Below, piece after piece: positions 8,073-17,303 of a stretch of DNA of 42,243 bases. The stretch covers positions 1 to 42,243 of the forward strand of contig JAUWQD010000022.1 in assembly GCA_030611265.1 (NCBI GenBank), given 5' to 3'. Position numbers and translations under genes: made by a program. A model generated the notes under the pieces. That model searched no databases and had not been told where the DNA came from. It saw only the letters and a list, made by a program, of their open reading frames with translations. Each line of letters begins with the position of its first letter. Position 1 is the first letter of the stretch. The stretch comes from Methanosarcinaceae archaeon. GTDB lineage: Archaea > Halobacteriota > Methanosarcinia > Methanosarcinales > Methanosarcinaceae.

Positions 8073-9341
8073 TTATGTGGATGAATGCTTTAAATCCTGT
8101 TTTACTTCGATTCCCCTTGCTTTTTTGATAATCTCATCCCGCGCTTCAAAATCGACTATGATCCGGTCTTTGTAATTGATGTTGTGCACAATGCCTTCAT
8201 CGAACAACCATGATACAATTGACATCCCATATTCCGACATTGGCAATGAAACCGTATCTCGCTTCCATTTCGGGAGTTGCCTATATATCTCCATCTTAAG
8301 TTCATCGAATCCCAAACCATTTTTTGCAGAAACCGTAACAGGATTTGGAGCAAGATACCCTACATTTTCGAGTCGCTTTTGCAATTCATCTTCTGTAATT
8401 CTGTCAACCTTGTTCAGCACAGTGATGATGGGTACTCCTTCTATCTGTTCCCAAAATGTGTCGTGTGAGGTGACAAGTTTTTGCCGAATGATGTCAGGAG
8501 ATTCACTGGCATCAACAACCAGCAGGATGACATCGGCAAGGAATATCTCGTTCAGTGTTGAACGGAATGCATCAACCATCCAGTGTGGCAGATCTTCAAT
8601 AAAGCCGACCGTGTCAGTAAGAAGTACGCGGCGTTCACGGATATTCAGGGCTCGTGTTATGGGCAAAAGTGTTGTGAAAAGCATATCCTCAACATGCACA
8701 TCTTCATCTACAAGTGCATTGAAAAGCGTACTTTTTCCGGCACTGGTATAGCCTGCCAGTGCCACAATTGAAAGGCCACGTTCATGCCTCTTGACTCGAA
8801 GGGATTCGTTGTCTTTTTGGACACTTGCAAGCTCTTTCCGTATTCGGCTTATCCTGCTCTTGATGTCCTGCTCATACGAATCCTCATAACTCCCAAGTCC
8901 CATAAACCCCGGGCGCTCTTCCTTTTTAAGAAGTGACACGATTGCCTTTGCTTTTGGGAGTTCGTACTGGAGTTTTGCAAGTTCGACTTGAAGTTTAGCA
9001 CGTTTTGTGGTTGCCCGCTCCGCAAATATCTCAAGGATCAACTGGAACTTGTCAATCACTTCACACTTACAGGTCTCGGATATATTGTATATCTGTGTTG
9101 TACTCAACTGGTTGGAAAAGATAATCCCGTCAGCACCCAATTCTTCCACCATCAAGGCAAGTTCTTCAACTTTCCCGCGCCCGATCTGGTACTTCCTGTC
9201 AGTTCCTCTCGTTTGTGTAACATCGCCAACTACCTTGTAGTTTGCAGATCTTGCCAGATCTTGCAATTCAATGAGTTTTCGTATGTTTTTTGACTCATCG
9301 CTTTTGGGTTCATTTCGCTGGATAAGTATCGCGCGTTTCAT
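8073..9341 (-). CDS. hflX: HflX-family GTPase
   Basis: A 422-residue GTPase of the HflX group, which binds the 50S ribosomal subunit and can split stalled ribosomes. The N-terminal HflX domain (GRGKVEEL, ADGIIFSNQLSTTQIYNI, then ERATTKRAKLQVELAKLQY) is followed by a coiled coil and the G domain: G1 GYTSAGKSTLFNAL (about 197-210), G3 LLTDTVGFI and G4 NKVD. The usual glycine-rich linker GFMGLGSYEDSYEQD is present. A short C-terminal domain follows. Archaeal HflX proteins share this plan. It lies 84 bp downstream of the DUF2209-like gene and may share its promoter, or use its own within the gap. Confidence 0.95.
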   Translation of the reverse strand: MKRAILIQRNEPKSDESKNIRKLIELQDLARSANYKVVGDVTQTRGTDRKYQIGRGKVEELALMVEELGADGIIFSNQLSTTQIYNISETCKCEVIDKFQLILEIFAERATTKRAKLQVELAKLQYELPKAKAIVSLLKKEERPGFMGLGSYEDSYEQDIKSRISRIRKELASVQKDNESLRVKRHERGLSIVALAGYTSAGKSTLFNALVDEDVHVEDMLFTTLLPITRALNIRERRVLLTDTVGFIEDLPHWMVDAFRSTLNEIFLADVILLVVDASESPDIIRQKLVTSHDTFWEQIEGVPIITVLNKVDRITEDELQKRLENVGYLAPNPVTVSAKNGLGFDELKMEIYRQLPKWKRDTVSLPMSEYGMSIVSWLFDEGIVHNINYKDRIIVDFEARDEIIKKARGIEVKQDLKHSST

Positions 9342-9425
9342 GATTTATGAGTCCTTCAAACACTCTACAATTATAATGATAAGTGTAATTGCAATTGTAA
9401 CTATGCTTGCAATTGCAACAAAATT

Positions 9426-9824
9426 CTATCTACTCTCAATTCCAAGTTCACTTAAAAGAAGATTTCGTGTGCAAAGTGATATATGGTGTGCCAGTTCGAT
9501 CGAACTGCGCTCGCCCAGCGATTCCTGATACTTGAACTCACGTGAGAACATGCTCGCAACTACTCTTTCCGGCTGGTTATACATTTCCCCGTGCTCGGTA
9601 ATGATGGTGCCCTCAAACTCGATCTCTTTTGCTGTATCTTCAATGACTTGTATAATATCTGTCAACTCGGGTGTTGAGTCCAGCCAGAATGGTTTAATTT
9701 TGATCTGGTTCACTTTCTCTATATGGGCGGCAGTGATTGATACAGATACGGCTGCGCATACCATGTAGTAGCGGTCATTGATCTTATGGCGTCCTGATAT
9801 GTCAACTGCTATTATGTTGTACAT
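9426..9824 (-). CDS. Conserved archaeal protein, DUF2209-like
   Basis: 132 residues starting MYNIIAVDISGRHKINDRYY. The opening strand with an aspartate (IIAVDISG) and later glutamates (EFEGTIITEHGEMY) recall RNase H-like folds, but I cannot show catalysis. It appears to belong to a methanogen family listed as DUF2209; I am moderately sure. The protein is soluble with no signal sequence. It lies upstream of hflX on the same strand, which may hint at an RNA- or ribosome-related role. ATG at 9824 is the only good start. Confidence 0.65.
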   Translation of the reverse strand: MYNIIAVDISGRHKINDRYYMVCAAVSVSITAAHIEKVNQIKIKPFWLDSTPELTDIIQVIEDTAKEIEFEGTIITEHGEMYNQPERVVASMFSREFKYQESLGERSSIELAHHISLCTRNLLLSELGIESR

Positions 9825-9952
9825 TTGTGTGGCTCACATTTTTTGGGTTGGTTGGTTGGTTAAACTTCTAGTGCTTTTTCAATAACATTGTAATGTCATT
9901 ATTTATTTAAAATGGTGTTTGTCAACAAAATCCATGCCCGTTCTTTTTTCAT

Positions 9953-9977
9953 AGTATATATTTTATAAATATATAGT
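9953..9977 (+). repeat. Half copy of dispersed two-hairpin element
   Basis: The 25-bp sequence at 9953-9977 (AGTATATATTTTATAAATAT followed by ATAGT) is identical to the first hairpin of the elements at 30064-30088 and, reversed, 15228-15252. TATATATTT and AAATATATA pair around TAT. Here the second hairpin is absent; instead GCGAGTT and a segment (TTCGTATATACTCCC) resembling one at 32030-32045 follow. It lies in the 340-bp gap 9825-10164, which otherwise contains a C-rich stretch near 10090-10110 and the TATA box of the next gene near 10127. Confidence 0.6.
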
Positions 9978-10164
9978 GCGAGTTCGTATATACTCCCTTT
10001 TTGCAAGAGCATAAATGTATCTTGTAACCTTAATCTCTGCCTTTTAAACACATTAACTGCACATAACTATTCTCACATCCACAAAAACAAACATCACCCC
10101 AAACCCCCCTCTATCTTTGTAATAATAAATATATACTATCAACATCATTCTTTATAAACGAGGG

Positions 10165-10581
10165 ATGAATATAGAAATTTTACACGATAATCCATTTGTT
10201 CAGGCACTTGCGATATCTACAGCAATGGCAGTGTTCATGATCGGAGTCGCTCTGGGCATAATTCACATGGTGACTACAGGATCAAGTCCCATGCCGATCG
10301 CTTTGCTGCTTCTGATCTTTGCAGTGGTATTCATCACTGGTTCGGTTTTTTTCGAGGAGCGAGGTGCCGACCATGTAGGTTCTCTCATCGGAGGATGCAT
10401 TGCAGCATTTGCTGCCACATTTGCAGCTGCATCGTTCTTTAGTGGAATTGTGTATATATTTGATGGCGGGATCAATACGCTTGGCTGGGAACAGGTTATA
10501 TCTGCACTTGCAATATGCATGGTTGCCAGCATGGTCATAATCAGGACGCTCTCACACAAACTGCAGAACCAATATGCTTGA
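10165..10581 (+). CDS. Four-helix integral membrane protein, unknown function
   Basis: 138 residues with four predicted membrane segments, about 12-35, 43-62, 72-97 and 108-127. There is little outside the membrane apart from a short charged loop (FFEERGADH) between helices 2 and 3. Small residues (Ala, Gly, Ser) are abundant in helix 3 (GGCIAAFAATFAAASFF), suggesting tight helix packing. I do not recognise the family. The promoter (AATATATACT near 10127-10137, plus TTTATAAAC near 10150) is close, so the mRNA leader is very short. The gene is convergent with the downstream glycosyltransferase. Confidence 0.6.
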   Translation: MNIEILHDNPFVQALAISTAMAVFMIGVALGIIHMVTTGSSPMPIALLLLIFAVVFITGSVFFEERGADHVGSLIGGCIAAFAATFAAASFFSGIVYIFDGGINTLGWEQVISALAICMVASMVIIRTLSHKLQNQYA

Positions 10582-10666
10582 ATTTTCCATCTGCCAGGTT
10601 CGTTACCACTCTGCAGCACGTTGTTTTTATAGAACACGATGTATGATCTGATTTAGTTGGACTATT

Positions 10667-12208
10667 TTAATGCAGTACCTGCTGATATACTTCAATGGTC
10701 TTCGCTGAGATCTCCTTCCAGTCAAAGCATGAGATTACCCTCTCTCTTCCATTTTTGCCCATTCTATATCGTTTCTCAGGGTTGTAATATAATTTGGCGA
10801 TTGCATCTGAAATACCCTCATCACTTTCTGGCTCTACCAGAAGCCCGGTTCTGTTATGGTCTATAATATCAGGTATGCCACCGACCCGGATTCCAATACA
10901 CGGGGCCTCGCATGCCATGGCCTCTAAGAGGACTATACCGAAAGGCTCGTAGACACTGGGCAGAACAAACACGTCGGAAAGGGAATATAACTTGACGAGT
11001 TCGCTCCTGCTAACGCGCGGGAGGCAGAGGATATGTTTATCAAAATATGTATCTTGCTGACCGACCATGACAAGCATGATCTGCGGTATTTGCTCAGCAA
11101 GTTTTTTCACGGCTTTGACCAGACGCCCCACACCCTTTTGCGGATCATCCCTGCCAACAAACAGCACAACAAACCTATTATCAAGCCGGTATTTCCTGCG
11201 GATATCATCAGCATTCTGATGCTTGAAGACAGCAGTATCCACGCCGTTTGGTATGACCGTGATATTGTTATAACCGATACCAAAGGTCTGGTTTAGTTCC
11301 TTTCGTATGGATTCCGATACTGCAATGAACCTGTCAACCCTGTCCACTACATTCTGTTCCATCAAAATGCTGAGATTGTCTGGCCTGAGCCTGTTGATCT
11401 CGAGACTGTGAGCCGTCATCACCAGAGGCAAATGGGTGGTCTTTTGTGCTTCCGTTGCAGCCATCTGGATCAATCCCCCATGCGAATGCAACAGGTCAAG
11501 TTTTTTACCGGAAATGTACTTTTCCACCATGCCGGCTATGTTGATATTGGTTATTATCCTTTCAAAATCCTTTTTAGAATAGTTCGATGCCGGCACTAAA
11601 AGTTTAGATGACCTTTGTGCATACACATCTTCCACTTTCTGCCCATCCAATCCATCCACACCAAAGGATTGGTTCAGTTCTCCTCGTATGGATCTTGATA
11701 CTGCAATGGAACTATCCATCTCATCCACCATATCTTGTTCCATAACAACACTTAGCCGATCTAAATTGGGTCTGCTGATCCCGGCACTTTGAGTAGTCAT
11801 CACTGGAGGTAGATGGGTGGTCTTTTGTGCTTCCGTTGCAGCCATTCGGCTTAATCCGCCATGCGAATGCAACAGGTCATGTTTTTCACTGGAAATGTAC
11901 TTTTCCATCATCACTGGCACGTTAAAGTAAAAATTAAAGTTGGATGTTCTTTTTTCAAACGCATTACTGGAACGGTTCGATGCCGGCACTAACGGTTTCG
12001 ATGATCTGTGCACATACACACTGCCTACCTTCCGGCCGTTCAATTCTTCAACATATGATGTGAACACATGCACCTGCTGGATACTCTGGGCCAAATGTCT
12101 GGTAAGTTCATTTACATGGACTCCAACCCCCCCATAAATATTAGGTGGATACTCATATGAGAGAAAACCCACACTCATTCCATCTGTTTTTTGCTGTCCA
12201 AATTTCAT
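10667..12208 (-). CDS. GT4-type glycosyltransferase with internally duplicated acceptor domain
   Basis: A 513-residue GT-B glycosyltransferase of family 4. N-terminus: FLSYEYPPNIYGGVGVHVNEL, the glycogen/sucrose-synthase-like acceptor domain start. C-terminus: VLFVGRDDPQKGVGRLVKA, then YEPFGIVLLEAMA with the E421-x7-E429 pair that contacts the sugar nucleotide. Typical members have about 380-400 residues; the excess is a tandem duplication of about 127 residues, copy 1 at about 56-186 and copy 2 at about 187-312 (DNA 11651-12043 and 11273-11650). Copy 2 keeps the family's MTAHS segment and leads into VIPNGVD; copy 1 has MTTQS. The divergent GH15 gene suggests work on glycogen or another glucan. 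Start at ATG 12208 after GGGGAAGTAGGAG, a plausible ribosome binding site. Confidence 0.85.
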   Translation of the reverse strand: MKFGQQKTDGMSVGFLSYEYPPNIYGGVGVHVNELTRHLAQSIQQVHVFTSYVEELNGRKVGSVYVHRSSKPLVPASNRSSNAFEKRTSNFNFYFNVPVMMEKYISSEKHDLLHSHGGLSRMAATEAQKTTHLPPVMTTQSAGISRPNLDRLSVVMEQDMVDEMDSSIAVSRSIRGELNQSFGVDGLDGQKVEDVYAQRSSKLLVPASNYSKKDFERIITNINIAGMVEKYISGKKLDLLHSHGGLIQMAATEAQKTTHLPLVMTAHSLEINRLRPDNLSILMEQNVVDRVDRFIAVSESIRKELNQTFGIGYNNITVIPNGVDTAVFKHQNADDIRRKYRLDNRFVVLFVGRDDPQKGVGRLVKAVKKLAEQIPQIMLVMVGQQDTYFDKHILCLPRVSRSELVKLYSLSDVFVLPSVYEPFGIVLLEAMACEAPCIGIRVGGIPDIIDHNRTGLLVEPESDEGISDAIAKLYYNPEKRYRMGKNGRERVISCFDWKEISAKTIEVYQQVLH

Positions 12209-12302
12209 TCTCCTACTTCCCCTGTAACGTTTAATACAATAAACTGCTCGCCCCTGCCCGCAGTCACATTAAGTATATATGGCTATACAATGTATTGACT
12301 TT

Positions 12303-12393
12303 GGGGGTAAAAGTTTGATGTATGCCGACAGTTTACATGATGTATCCATCACAAAACGTCGTATCCCAGATAATTCCAAAATAATTTTACCCC
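12303..12393 (+). ncRNA. Possible stem-loop RNA in divergent promoter region (element E3)
   Basis: In the 260-bp gap between the glycosyltransferase and glucoamylase genes, GGGGGTAAAA (12303-12312) can pair with TTTTACCCC (12385-12393), with one extra G. A TATATAT box at 12274-12280 lies about 26 bp upstream on the plus strand, giving the same layout as the elements at 4589 and 7927. The same TATA sequence could instead serve the minus-strand glycosyltransferase, with a start near 12250. The glucoamylase has its own AT-rich box (CATTTAAATTA, near 12414). The RNA is therefore uncertain. Confidence 0.25.
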
Positions 12394-12477
12394 AATGTAT
12401 TATTCAAAAGCCCCATTTAAATTAACAATAACCATTTACTAACATAGCACTAATCTCAGTTAAAGGTTGTGAACAAA

Positions 12478-14418
12478 ATGCCAAAACCACTTGTTGTCGG
12501 AAATGGGTCTCTGCTAGTGAACCTTGACCTGAACGCGAGCATACGGGACATGTACTTTCCTCATGTGGGGGACGAGAACCACGTAAATGGTCACCATTGC
12601 CGGGTAGGAGTGGTGGTTGAGGGGAAAAATATGGACATGGTCTCCCTGATAGGAGATGACTGGGTCCACAGGCTTGGTTATAAGAAAGATATGTTGGTAA
12701 CCGATTCCCACTACCGCAATGACCGGCTTGATATTGATCTGCGATTCAACGAATGTGTTCATCCTTTCGAAAACGTATTTATTCGCAGGATAGAAATAAC
12801 AAACACTGATACAAAGGATATTGAATTGAAGTTACTATTCTCACATGACATTGCACTTTACGAGCACCCGATGGGCGATACAGGTATCTATGATCCGGCA
12901 GTGCAATCTATAATACATTACCAGCGCTCCCGCTATTTCCTTATCAATGGCTCACCACATTTCGACCAGTATGATATCTGCCCCAAAGAAGAGTATGATT
13001 CCGGTTTAATAAGGTCGGCAGAACTTAACATGAAGTCCATTCAGATAGGAGCAGTGAACAGTTTTGTGAGATTCTCTCAGCACCTTAAAGCTGGTGAGAC
13101 AAAAACAATATATTACTGGATCGCAGCAGGAAAAACATTTTTTGATGTTAAGCGGATCAATGAGATGATCATTGAAAGAACTCCCGGGCAAATGATGGTC
13201 GAAGCCGAGCAGTACTATCATTCATGGGTGAACAAAGAGAAGTATGACTTTTTTGACCTTCCGCCAAAGGTGACAGACCTGTTCAAGCACAGCCTTCTTG
13301 TCATAAGGTCGCAGATCGACAACGGCGGGGCGATCATCGCTGCCAATGATAGCGATATCCTTGAAAGGTTCAACATGGATTCATACAGTTACATGTGGCC
13401 GAGGGACAGTGCATTCATCGCCATGGCGATGGACATGGCACTTCATTCAGGAATTGTGCATGTGTTTTTCGAGTACTGTCACGACATCATCAGTGAGCAT
13501 GGGTATTTTCTGCAAAAGTACAATCCCACCGGTACCCTTGCAAGCGGCTGGATGCCATGGCTCACTCATGACGGAAGTATCCAGCTTCCAATACAGGAAG
13601 ACAGCACTGCGCTTATAGTTGTTGCACTGTGGAACCATTACAAAACAACAAGATGCATTGAAACTATTGATCCACTCTATTACTCGATCGTAAAGCCGGC
13701 TGCTGAGTTCATGACAAGGTATCGTGATCCGGATACAGGGCTTCCAAAACCCAGTTACAATCTTTGGGAAGAGAATCGGGCAGTTCATACCTATACATCT
13801 TCGACCGTATACGCAGGTCTGAAATGTGCTGCCAGATTTGCAGAATTGTATGGGGATGATGATCTTGCAAGGAAATATAGCAAGGCTGCCGTGGAAGTAA
13901 AAGATGGTATTGAGAAACATCTGTACGATGAAGAACTGGGGCGATTCCTACGAAGCATTAATCCTAGAGATGAAACTGTAGATGCAAGCATATATGCCGT
14001 GTCCCAGTTCAATGTACTGCCCCCTGATGATATCAGGGTGGTCAATACCATGGAGCATATAGAAAACAAACTGTCGGTAAAGACGGATGTTGGAGGTATT
14101 GCCCGATTCTATAAGGATGCTTATCACCAGGTAACAGAGTATGACCCTGAAGTGATACCTGGCAATCCCTGGTTCATATGTACCCTCTGGGTGGCCCAGT
14201 GGCACATCCAGAAGGCAAAGTGCATCAGCGATCTGCAAAAACCAAGGGAGATCCTGCTGTGGGTCACAGACCACGCTACACAGACCGGTATTCTGGCAGA
14301 GCAACTGAATCCTTTTGACGGAAGTCCCTTAAGTGTCAGTCCCCTGACATGGGCTCATGCCACTTTTGTAGTAACTGTTAAGTCATTTGTCGAGAAAGCC
14401 AGGTCATTGGAAAAATAG
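12478..14418 (+). CDS. GH15 glucoamylase-like glycoside hydrolase
   Basis: A 646-residue GH15 enzyme, expected to release glucose from the ends of alpha-1,4/1,6-glucans or trehalose-like sugars. The N-terminal beta-sandwich domain (LVVGNGSLLVNLDLNASIRD) is followed by an (alpha/alpha)6 barrel with WPRDSAF (about 307), LPIQEDSTALI (about 373), the general-acid segment NLWEEN (about 431) and the general-base segment LAEQLNP (about 608). No signal peptide is present, so it acts in the cytoplasm. It is divergent from a GT4 glycosyltransferase, suggesting storage-glucan turnover. I take ATG 12478 over the in-frame GTG at 12469 because AGGTTGTGA lies a normal distance upstream. Confidence 0.88.
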   Translation: MPKPLVVGNGSLLVNLDLNASIRDMYFPHVGDENHVNGHHCRVGVVVEGKNMDMVSLIGDDWVHRLGYKKDMLVTDSHYRNDRLDIDLRFNECVHPFENVFIRRIEITNTDTKDIELKLLFSHDIALYEHPMGDTGIYDPAVQSIIHYQRSRYFLINGSPHFDQYDICPKEEYDSGLIRSAELNMKSIQIGAVNSFVRFSQHLKAGETKTIYYWIAAGKTFFDVKRINEMIIERTPGQMMVEAEQYYHSWVNKEKYDFFDLPPKVTDLFKHSLLVIRSQIDNGGAIIAANDSDILERFNMDSYSYMWPRDSAFIAMAMDMALHSGIVHVFFEYCHDIISEHGYFLQKYNPTGTLASGWMPWLTHDGSIQLPIQEDSTALIVVALWNHYKTTRCIETIDPLYYSIVKPAAEFMTRYRDPDTGLPKPSYNLWEENRAVHTYTSSTVYAGLKCAARFAELYGDDDLARKYSKAAVEVKDGIEKHLYDEELGRFLRSINPRDETVDASIYAVSQFNVLPPDDIRVVNTMEHIENKLSVKTDVGGIARFYKDAYHQVTEYDPEVIPGNPWFICTLWVAQWHIQKAKCISDLQKPREILLWVTDHATQTGILAEQLNPFDGSPLSVSPLTWAHATFVVTVKSFVEKARSLEK

Positions 14419-14533
14419 TGATGAAAATGTGCCATATTATGAACACGCAACATAGGAATTCGGGTTGATATATCATCAGGGAGCTACGATATTTAGCGAA
14501 ATGCTTTTATAGAAGTACAAACAATCATTTGTT

Positions 14534-14565
14534 CCTGAAGAACGACAGCATTACGCCGTTCTAGG
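14534..14565 (+). promoter_or_regulatory. 5' hairpin in the grpE leader, possible RNA switch
   Basis: CCT (14534-14536) plus AGAACG (14539-14544) pair with CGTTCT (14557-14562) plus AGG (14563-14565), a nine-pair stem with a two-base bulge and a 12-nt loop. A TATA box (GCTTTTATAG, 14503-14512) predicts transcription from about 14533, so the hairpin forms the very 5' end of the mRNA. Its 3' arm runs into GCGGGGAT, the likely ribosome binding site 10 bp before the grpE ATG. That geometry could make translation temperature-dependent, or the palindrome could be a DNA operator. Confidence 0.4.
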
Positions 14566-14580
14566 CGGGGATACCAAAAA

Positions 14581-15129
14581 ATGGATAAAGAAAACCGTAA
14601 AGATAATAATGTTGAGCCTGATATGGAAAATGCACCCGTGGATGAGCAGGTCGAAGAGCAATCCAGCGAAGATGAGGTCGCAGAACTTAACGACAAACTT
14701 CTGCGTCTTGGTGCAGAATTTGACAATTTCAGGAAACGAAGCAAACGTGAAAAGGAAGAGTTACGAAAACATGCAACTGAAAATCTCATGGTGGAGATGC
14801 TTGAAGTCTGTGACAACTTCGAACGCGCTTTACACTCTGCAAAATCGGCAGATGACTCAAAATCCATAGTTGAAGGTGTTGAGATGGTACTCAAACAGTT
14901 CATCTCGATCCTCGAAAAGGAAGGAATTAAAAAGATCGAATGCAAGGGCGAAGAATTCGACCCATATCTACACGAAGCAATGATGCATATCGAGACCAGC
15001 GAGCATCCTGATAACACCATCATTGATGTTCAGAAACCCGGATACATGTTACATTCAAAGGTCATACGACCTGTAATGGTCACGGTTGCAAAAAAACCGG
15101 AAGACGATTCGAATAAGTCTGAAAAGTAA
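14581..15129 (+). CDS. grpE: GrpE, nucleotide exchange factor for DnaK
   Basis: 182 residues. A charged disordered N-terminus (about 1-35) is followed by a long coiled coil (ELNDKLLRLGAEFDNFRKRS, KREKEELRKHATE) and the four-helix and beta-wing domain (DNFERAL, GVEMVLKQFISILEKEGIKK, FDPYLHEAMM, VIRPVMVTVAK). GrpE releases ADP from DnaK. This bacterial-type chaperone set is common in mesophilic Methanosarcinales and was acquired from bacteria. First gene of grpE-dnaK-dnaJ; a TATA box at 14503-14512 and a 5' hairpin precede it. The order matches the heat-shock locus of Methanosarcina. Confidence 0.95.
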   Translation: MDKENRKDNNVEPDMENAPVDEQVEEQSSEDEVAELNDKLLRLGAEFDNFRKRSKREKEELRKHATENLMVEMLEVCDNFERALHSAKSADDSKSIVEGVEMVLKQFISILEKEGIKKIECKGEEFDPYLHEAMMHIETSEHPDNTIIDVQKPGYMLHSKVIRPVMVTVAKKPEDDSNKSEK

Positions 15130-15130
15130 C

Positions 15131-15252
15131 ACAAGAAAATCTTTGCTGACGCTCAGATTAACTTGGAGTACATAATTCTACAAATTATGTACAACGAGAA
15201 AATGCTCACTTCATTCGCATTAACCGCACTATATATTTATAAAATATATACT
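15131..15252 (-). repeat. Two tandem copies of dispersed two-hairpin element, between grpE and dnaK
   Basis: Read on the minus strand there are two units of about 60 bp. Each has an AT-rich hairpin followed by a short stem around a GAGC-type core. Unit 1 has the 25-bp hairpin 15228-15252 and stem GCATT/AATGC (15217-15221 with 15201-15205). Unit 2 has the 25-bp hairpin 15168-15192 (perfect 10-bp arms GTACATAATT/AATTATGTAC) and stem AGATT/AATCT (15155-15159 with 15138-15142). The tail ends ATTTTCT.GT as at 30113-30183. Both stems differ in sequence between copies yet stay paired. The insertion separates grpE from dnaK, which has its own AT-rich promoter near 15300-15312 and an AGAGGTAAT ribosome site. 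Confidence 0.7.
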
Positions 15253-15338
15253 AGATTAAAAGCAACACATGATAGATCCCAAATATTAAACTTAACTTAA
15301 ATTAAATTATACTTACAAACAAACTAAGAGGTAATAAT

Positions 15339-17195
15339 ATGGCAAAGATACTCGGAATAGATCTTGGTACAACCAATTCATGCATGGCAGTCATAGAAGG
15401 TGGAGAACCTACCATTATCCCAAATGCTGAAGGTGGAAGAACAACCCCATCAGTTGTGGGATTCTCAAAGAAAGGAGAGAAACTTGTAGGACAGGTCGCT
15501 AAAAGGCAATTGATCGCAAATCCTGACAACACAGTAAGTTCGATTAAAAGACACGTCGGTGAACCAAATTACAAAGTAAATCTTCATGGCAAGGACCACA
15601 CACCACAAGAAGTTTCATCAATGATCCTGCGAAAGATGAAAGAGGATGCAGAAGCGTATCTTGGCGAGACCATCACACAGGCTGTAATTACCGTACCTGC
15701 ATATTTCAATGATGCACAAAGGCAGGCAACAAAGGATGCAGGAACTATTGCCGGACTTGAGGTCATGAGGATCATTAATGAACCTACCGCTGCATCACTT
15801 GCATACGGTCTTGACAAAAAGGAAGGCGACCAGAAGATATTTGTCTACGACCTTGGAGGCGGTACTTTTGATGTATCCTTACTTGAACTTGGTGAAGGCG
15901 TATTTGAAGTACTCTCAACAAGCGGTGACACAAAACTTGGTGGTGACGACTTTGATGACAGGATCGTTGAACACCTGGTTAAAGAATTCAAAAAGGAAGA
16001 AGGTATTGACCTTTCCAATGACAAAGCAGCACTCCAGCGCCTAAAAGATGCAGCAGAGAAAGCAAAGATCGAACTTTCAGGTGTACCTTCAACCAACGTA
16101 AACATGCCTTTCATCACTGCAGATGCAGACGGGCAGCCAAAACATATTGATGTTGATATTACAAGAGCGCAGTTTGACAAGATGACAGAAGACCTTGTAG
16201 AAAAGACACTCGTGTCCATGAAACAGGCACTCAGCGATGCAAAACTCAAACCCGGAGACATTGACAAAGTGCTTTTGATCGGCGGTTCCACAAGAACCCC
16301 TGCAGTATTTGATACTGTTAAGAAATTCACGGGACAGGATCCTTACAAGAACATAAACCCTGACGAAGCAGTAGCTCTTGGTGCTGCAATTCAGGCAGGT
16401 GTGCTTGGCGGGGAAGTGAAGGATGTACTTCTGCTTGATGTTACCCCACTTTCACTTGGTATCGAAACACTTGGTGGTGTCGCAACACCGCTCATTGAGC
16501 GTAACACAACCATCCCTACAAAGAAGAGCCAGGTATTCTCAACAGCAGCAGACAACCAGCCATCCGTAGAGATCCATATCTTGCAGGGTGAGCGTGGAGT
16601 CGCTTCAGGGAACAAGTCGCTTGGTCGGTTCATGCTTGACGGTCTTCCACCTGCACCAAGGGGAATTCCACAGATCGAAGTTACATTCGATATCGATTCC
16701 AACGGTATCCTGCATGTGAATGCAAAAGATCTTGGAACCGGAAAGGAACAGTCAATTTCAATCCAAAAACCTGGTGGATTGACTGATGCAGAGATCGATA
16801 AAATGGTACAGGATGCTGAATTGCATGCTGAGGAAGATGCAAAGCGCAAGGAAGAGGTTGAGATACGCAACAGTGCAGAAGCACTTGTGAATGCTTCCGA
16901 GAAGACATTGAAAGAAGCTGACGACATCGCAACAGATGAGCAGAGATCTGCAATCGAGGCGGCAACATCCGAACTCAAGGAAGCGCTTGAAGGTGAGGAT
17001 ATCCAGGCCATCACCGACAAGGCGGAAGTTCTCCAGACTGCGATATATGAAGTCTCTACTGCAATGTATCAAAAGGCACAGGAAGAAGCAGCTGCGGCTG
17101 CTGCTGAAAGTGGTGAAGATGCTACTGCAGGAGAAGATGAGTCTGGCGAGACAGTCGTTGATGCTGACTATGAAGTGGTCGACGAAGATAAATAA
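15339..17195 (+). CDS. dnaK: DnaK (Hsp70) chaperone
   Basis: A 618-residue Hsp70. The ATPase domain opens [20 protein letters not shown] and contains [17 protein letters not shown], the phosphate loop [11 protein letters not shown] and GGSTRTP. The linker [15 protein letters not shown], the substrate-binding domain and a helical lid follow. The tail is rich in Ala, Gly and Glu and ends YEVVDEDK, as in bacterial-type DnaK. It folds and protects proteins with DnaJ and GrpE. It shares the operon order with grpE and dnaJ but has its own promoter after a repeat insertion, so dnaK may be expressed separately. Confidence 0.98.
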   Translation: MAKILGIDLGTTNSCMAVIEGGEPTIIPNAEGGRTTPSVVGFSKKGEKLVGQVAKRQLIANPDNTVSSIKRHVGEPNYKVNLHGKDHTPQEVSSMILRKMKEDAEAYLGETITQAVITVPAYFNDAQRQATKDAGTIAGLEVMRIINEPTAASLAYGLDKKEGDQKIFVYDLGGGTFDVSLLELGEGVFEVLSTSGDTKLGGDDFDDRIVEHLVKEFKKEEGIDLSNDKAALQRLKDAAEKAKIELSGVPSTNVNMPFITADADGQPKHIDVDITRAQFDKMTEDLVEKTLVSMKQALSDAKLKPGDIDKVLLIGGSTRTPAVFDTVKKFTGQDPYKNINPDEAVALGAAIQAGVLGGEVKDVLLLDVTPLSLGIETLGGVATPLIERNTTIPTKKSQVFSTAADNQPSVEIHILQGERGVASGNKSLGRFMLDGLPPAPRGIPQIEVTFDIDSNGILHVNAKDLGTGKEQSISIQKPGGLTDAEIDKMVQDAELHAEEDAKRKEEVEIRNSAEALVNASEKTLKEADDIATDEQRSAIEAATSELKEALEGEDIQAITDKAEVLQTAIYEVSTAMYQKAQEEAAAAAAESGEDATAGEDESGETVVDADYEVVDEDK

Positions 17196-17239
17196 ACGAC
17201 TTAACTAAGATAGATTCAGAAATAGCATAAATTAAAATG

Positions 17240-17281
17240 CAGGATGGTGTAAATATAAATATCATCCTGAACATTCTTTTT
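17240..17281 (+). terminator. Hairpin plus T-run between dnaK and dnaJ
   Basis: CAGGATG (17240-17246) pairs with CATCCTG (17263-17269), followed by ACATTCTTTTT. This is like an intrinsic terminator or attenuator after dnaK. A TATA-like TTTTTATAAATTT follows at about 17278-17290, close to the dnaJ start, so dnaJ may have a separate, almost leaderless transcript. Confidence 0.5.
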
Positions 17282-17303
17282 ATAAATTTGTAAGGAATCC
17301 TTC

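Noticed and set aside
10086-10106. Fourth small RNA candidate on the minus strand (G-rich start after a TATA box)
   Set aside because: No complementary C-rich arm follows, so there is no terminal stem as in the other loci.
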